Source: Deltaproteobacteria bacterium (GTDB lineage Bacteria; Desulfobacterota_B; Binatia; UBA9968). Taken from it: 12,242 bases of DNA. This document shows, piece by piece, positions 10,248 to 12,242 of the stretch; the stretch's first letter is position 1; every line of letters begins with the position of its first letter. The notes under the pieces are model-generated. The model searched no databases, was not told where the DNA came from, and worked only from the letters and a program-made list of their open reading frames with translations. The stretch lies in assembly GCA_030620935.1 (NCBI GenBank), contig JAUXIP010000021.1, forward strand, positions 1 through 12,242, in the 5' to 3' direction. The translations under genes and the position numbers were made by a program.

Positions 10248-10820
10248 TCATTGGCCTATCTGCCACGCTTTGATTGCTTCGATCGGATAAGTCAGCATGA
10301 TGACATTCAGAATCAACCCGTCTTTGATCCAAATAAGTAACACCACTTCCGTCAGCAAGAACACCGCGAGGGAACGACGGAATCCTAGGTGCCGTGCCAA
10401 CATAAATCCAAGACCGAAGGAAAGAATGTCGCCGATCGAATTGACGATTGTATCACCTTGATAGCCGATCGCGGCCGTGAGTCCGCGGTACCGCTCAATG
10501 ATGTAGTCTGTGTTCTCAACGACTTCCCACAGCGTCTCTAAGGAGATCGCAAACCAGAGCCGCCAGACCGACGAAAGTCTCGGGATCATCCACGCAAAAA
10601 ATCCGCAGAATAGGAGTCCATGGAGCAAGTGTGTGAAGCTATAGGGATCCAGGAACTGCTGCGAGTTCTCCGGACTCCAAGTGTCACCCACCCAAAGCCG
10701 GAGCCGGCCGCAGGAACACAGCCACATGCGCCCTAGGTTATGGAGTTGGTACACCGCAGCCGCCACAACCATCGTGATGGCCAACCACGGTGAAAATTTC
10801 CGCATGTCGACTTGCAGCAT
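10248..10820 (-). CDS. UPF0314 / DUF2585 family membrane protein
   Basis: The 190-residue protein matches the DUF2585 (UPF0314) family of bacterial membrane proteins of unknown function. Conserved blocks visible are GRMWLCSCGRLRLWVGDTWSPENSQQFLDPYSFTH (30-64), the HLLHG motif (64-68), ETLWEVVENTDYIIERYR (95-112), GYQGDTIVNSIGDI (119-132) and IKDGLILNVIMLTYP (165-179). About four or five hydrophobic helices are expected (roughly 11-26, 63-80, 84-100, 130-145, 150-168). The clustered Cys35-Ser-Cys37, His64/His67, Glu102-Asn103 and Asp123/Asp131 suggest a metal- or substrate-binding site, but that is inference. No clear Shine-Dalgarno precedes the ATG at 10820; an in-frame ATG at 10805 is an alternative. 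It runs 28 bp downstream of the SPFH-like gene on the same strand. Confidence 0.85.
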   Translation of the reverse strand: MLQVDMRKFSPWLAITMVVAAAVYQLHNLGRMWLCSCGRLRLWVGDTWSPENSQQFLDPYSFTHLLHGLLFCGFFAWMIPRLSSVWRLWFAISLETLWEVVENTDYIIERYRGLTAAIGYQGDTIVNSIGDILSFGLGFMLARHLGFRRSLAVFLLTEVVLLIWIKDGLILNVIMLTYPIEAIKAWQIGQ

Positions 10821-10848
10821 ATTTAACTAAGGTCCGTGGCTTACTAGT

Positions 10849-11250
10849 TCATATCTGGTTCACGTGACCGCACTTCTGGCAAACTACTGTCCGACCTTGA
10901 AACGAATCTGGCGTTACCCACAGTTGATCGCCCTGGAAACCCTTTACGCGGATGACCTGTCCGATACTTGCTTTCCCATCCACCTGTACCGGCACGTCAA
11001 CCTCGTGAATCTTTGCCAGCCCGTTGTCCATGAGTTCGCCACGGTCGCCAGGCTTAATTTTCACCCACTTTTCTATATACATCAGTTTATAGGCTAGCCC
11101 CGGACCCCTGAATCCAAAGAATCTGCCAAGCCTGAACACCGCAAAACGCTCGTGCTCAGATGCAATCTTTAATCCACTGGCCAGAACAAAGGCCACAATC
11201 AAAAGGAATACTAAAAAAGGGACAGGAATAAATTGCATTCTACAATCCAT
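10849..11250 (-). CDS. Short membrane protein with SPFH/band-7-like start, OB-like core and C-terminal CxxC
   Basis: The 133-residue product begins with one membrane helix (about 8-27), followed by SEHERFAVFRLGRFFGFRGPGL (31-52), which closely resembles the segment after the membrane anchor in stomatin/SPFH proteins. Instead of a full SPFH domain it continues with KIKPGDRGELMDNGLAKIHEVDVPVQVDGK and IGQVIRVKGFQGDQLWVTP (64-114), a beta-rich stretch like the OB-fold of NfeD-type partner proteins. It ends in CQKCGHVNQI, one half of a zinc ribbon (Cys124, Cys127). SPFH and NfeD proteins normally occur as separate neighbouring genes, so this may be a miniature fusion; a complete, unbroken frame argues against a decayed gene. 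The start is either 11250 (directly after CCGTTAG) or the in-frame ATG at 11238. Function unknown; membrane location is likely. Confidence 0.65.
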   Translation of the reverse strand: MDCRMQFIPVPFLVFLLIVAFVLASGLKIASEHERFAVFRLGRFFGFRGPGLAYKLMYIEKWVKIKPGDRGELMDNGLAKIHEVDVPVQVDGKASIGQVIRVKGFQGDQLWVTPDSFQGRTVVCQKCGHVNQI

Positions 11251-11283
11251 CTAACGGCGTGGGTTGAACCGTTAGGGTTCAAC
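11251..11283 (-). repeat. Two overlapping, mutually exclusive inverted repeats before the SPFH-like gene
   Basis: GTTGAACC (11263-11270) and GGTTCAAC (11276-11283) form a perfect 8-bp stem with a 5-nt loop. CTAACGG (11251-11257) and CCGTTAG (11269-11275) form a perfect 7-bp stem. They share 11269-11275 and cannot form together. In the minus-strand RNA the second arm of the 7-bp stem abuts the ATG at 11250. This could be an end-of-gene hairpin for the DUF2007-like gene, or a switch affecting translation of the next gene; there is no U-tract. Confidence 0.45.
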
Positions 11284-11294
11284 GCTTCGTACGC

Positions 11295-11573
11295 TTACGG
11301 ATCCTCCATGATGCCTACTGTGAGCCCTGCTTCACTCAAGATGCGCCTACAGAATTCCACTTGGTCCGCAAGTACATAAAAGGCCGCTCCCTTGTACTCG
11401 GAAGAAAAAACAACAGACATTGTGGTTACGTATGGTTCAACTTCGACAGCGTAGTCAATACCTAGCCCGGTCAATACGGCTTCAACCCGCTTCGCTTCAC
11501 TTAACGCTCTAGCAAGGTAGATTCGCACCACCTCCTTGCCATCCCCAAAGTCTTCCAAAGCAACCCTGGCCAT
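11295..11573 (-). CDS. Small protein resembling the DUF2007 (putative signal-transducing) family
   Basis: The 92-residue product has the pattern of DUF2007 proteins: a first strand (EVVRIYLARAL), a helix with conserved acidic/hydrophobic spacing (SEAKRVEAVLTGLGIDYAVEVEPY), a middle variable loop, then a strand and helix (GAAFYVLADQVEFCRRILSEAGL). Such domains are small ferredoxin-like alpha/beta folds of unknown role. No signal peptide or membrane helix is seen. ATG 11573 was chosen over the in-frame TTG at 11585 because GGGA lies 6 bases before it. The gap to the next gene downstream is only 44 bp and holds overlapping hairpins. The assignment rests on pattern rather than any diagnostic motif, so it may be an unrelated small cytosolic protein. 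Confidence 0.55.
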   Translation of the reverse strand: MARVALEDFGDGKEVVRIYLARALSEAKRVEAVLTGLGIDYAVEVEPYVTTMSVVFSSEYKGAAFYVLADQVEFCRRILSEAGLTVGIMEDP

Positions 11574-11648
11574 TGTCAATCCCAAGCGGCTACGAAAAGT
11601 CGGCTGGTCAGTTACCCCTCCACTTTACGGAGACAAGATCAGGGTGTT

Positions 11649-11687
11649 TTCTCCGAGCGACTGTTTGGTAGTGTTAGTCTCGGAGAA
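11649..11687. repeat. 9-bp perfect inverted repeat between two minus-strand genes
   Basis: TTCTCCGAG (11649-11657) and CTCGGAGAA (11679-11687) are perfectly complementary across 21 nt; an inner ACT/AGT pair (11660-11662, 11676-11678) can extend the stem after a 2-nt bulge. It lies in the 168-bp spacer between the four-helix membrane protein gene and the DUF2007-like gene. Neither strand has a clear T-run after it, so it could be a factor-independent terminator of weak type, an operator, or an mRNA-stabilising hairpin. Confidence 0.4.
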
Positions 11688-11741
11688 TAGCTCATCTCTG
11701 AAAATAACTCCTTATCATTCCGAAGGATGAATTGCTGTGGT

Positions 11742-12128
11742 CTAAGGTAAACCGTAGATAAGAAAGCCTCCGAAAACCACACCGAATACCATCCACAAAC
11801 GAATAAGTGAATTAGAACAATGCTCAAACCAAGCAATCAGTGCGCTTAATCGATCTCGGCCTACGAACAGGAGAACGACCGCTGCAACTAGAGTTAACCA
11901 GCCTAGTATTTCAAGGGTCATCGGAAACTTAGAATCACGAGCCGCTAATATCAATGACACTCCCAAAAGTACTCTAGCAAGGACTGCGATATACATACCC
12001 CAGCCTTCGTGCATAACACCCTTAATTAGCTTAACCAGTCTATTCGGGGAGAAGATTCCCCACAAAGAAAATAAGCAAATGGTGAGACCGAATAAGAAGA
12101 CGATGCCTTGGGCAATCGAAGAGATCAT
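11742..12128 (-). CDS. Small four-helix integral membrane protein, unknown function
   Basis: The 128-residue protein is dominated by four hydrophobic segments: about residues 5-25 (IAQGIVFLFGLTICLFSLWGI), 45-62 (MYIAVLARVLLGVSLILA), 71-90 (TLEILGWLTLVAAVVLLFVG) and 109-127 (IRLWMVFGVVFGGFLIYGL). The short loops include SPNRLVKLIKGVMHEGWG (27-44) and GRDRLSALIAWFEHCSN (90-106). These loops contain conserved-looking charged residues next to the membrane. The regular Gly spacing suggests tight helix packing. I do not recognise a named family. ATG 12128 has no strong Shine-Dalgarno upstream (AAAAAT precedes it). The next 114 bp to the window edge (12129-12242) show no gene, promoter or terminator I can support. 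Base composition here is more A+T-rich than in the CBB operon. Confidence 0.7.
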   Translation of the reverse strand: MISSIAQGIVFLFGLTICLFSLWGIFSPNRLVKLIKGVMHEGWGMYIAVLARVLLGVSLILAARDSKFPMTLEILGWLTLVAAVVLLFVGRDRLSALIAWFEHCSNSLIRLWMVFGVVFGGFLIYGLP

Positions 12129-12242
12129 ATTTTTATCGATACTAATGGACCACTGCTTGTTCAGAACTGCAGGCGATCGGCTAAAGCGCGAGTTAGTCTA
12201 TTCCTTTATTCCTTCGGCTCATGCTTACCTTCTCGGTCTTTC

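Noticed and set aside
10132..10332. 66-codon minus-strand frame overlapping the 3' end of the DUF2585 gene
   Set aside because: It overlaps a well-supported gene in another frame and shows no family features.
11251..11283. Integron attC site (GTTAGAT just before an ATG, with CTAAC partner on the minus strand)
   Set aside because: One end matches the GTTRRRY core, but the paired cores are only about 25 bp apart, far shorter than attC sites, and no integrase or second convincing site is present.
12129..12242. attC-like half site or gene start at the right edge (GGCTAAAGCGCGAGTTAGTC)
   Set aside because: No complementary left half is found nearby and the GTTAGTC core breaks the consensus; nothing else coding is supported.

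Overview
The window holds a compact Calvin-Benson-Bassham (CBB) carbon-fixation operon on the + strand (about 350-8367), a separately organised CBS-domain gene (8578-9438), and then a run of minus-strand genes for small, mostly membrane-associated proteins of unknown function (9445-12128). The RuBisCO is the red-type form IC/ID kind, confirmed by its dedicated activase CbbX. Together with G+C-rich coding sequence, sigma-54-type control and families such as UPF0314/DUF2585, this suggests a Gram-negative chemolithoautotroph or facultative autotroph. A Methylomirabilota (NC10), Rokubacteria-like or deltaproteobacterial-grade lineage is my guess, not something the window proves.

Left edge (1-414). 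The window opens inside the C-terminal Fis-type helix-turn-helix of a sigma-54 activator (NtrC family). About 200 bp after its stop lies a perfect -24/-12 promoter (350-365). Between them are several TGTGTC/TGTCTCAC repeats that look like activator sites (151-260) and an IHF-like site (308-320). This is the standard layout of a sigma-54 promoter, placed directly in front of cbbL. CBB operons are usually driven by the LysR regulator CbbR, and no cbbR is visible here.

Operon (415-8367). The order is cbbL, cbbS, cbbX, phosphoribulokinase (cbbP), a CoxG-family SRPBCC protein, an enlarged transaldolase and transketolase (cbbT), with gaps from a 4-bp overlap to 67 bp. CbbL/CbbS fix CO2, CbbX repairs inhibited RuBisCO, CbbP makes RuBP, and transaldolase plus transketolase rearrange the sugar phosphates. 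The phosphoribulokinase is of the plant/cyanobacterial (class II) type, unlike the class I enzyme usual beside proteobacterial red-type RuBisCO. It also lacks the usual Ser/Thr of the P-loop and the Walker B-position Glu. The transaldolase keeps its Asp/Glu/Lys catalytic set, so a transaldolase-dependent regeneration branch is plausible.

Right part. A 136-bp imperfect palindromic element with 16-bp inverted ends (8427-8562), preceded by a perfect 8-bp hairpin (8400-8424), separates cbbT from a protein with four CBS domains. Convergent to it, on the minus strand, are a membrane-anchored coiled-coil/SH3b protein, a UPF0314 (DUF2585) membrane protein, a short protein with an SPFH-like start and a CxxC end, a DUF2007-like protein and a four-helix membrane protein. 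Two intergenic inverted repeats lie among the last genes, where base composition is visibly more A+T-rich than in the operon. No rRNA, tRNA, CRISPR array or transposase is visible.
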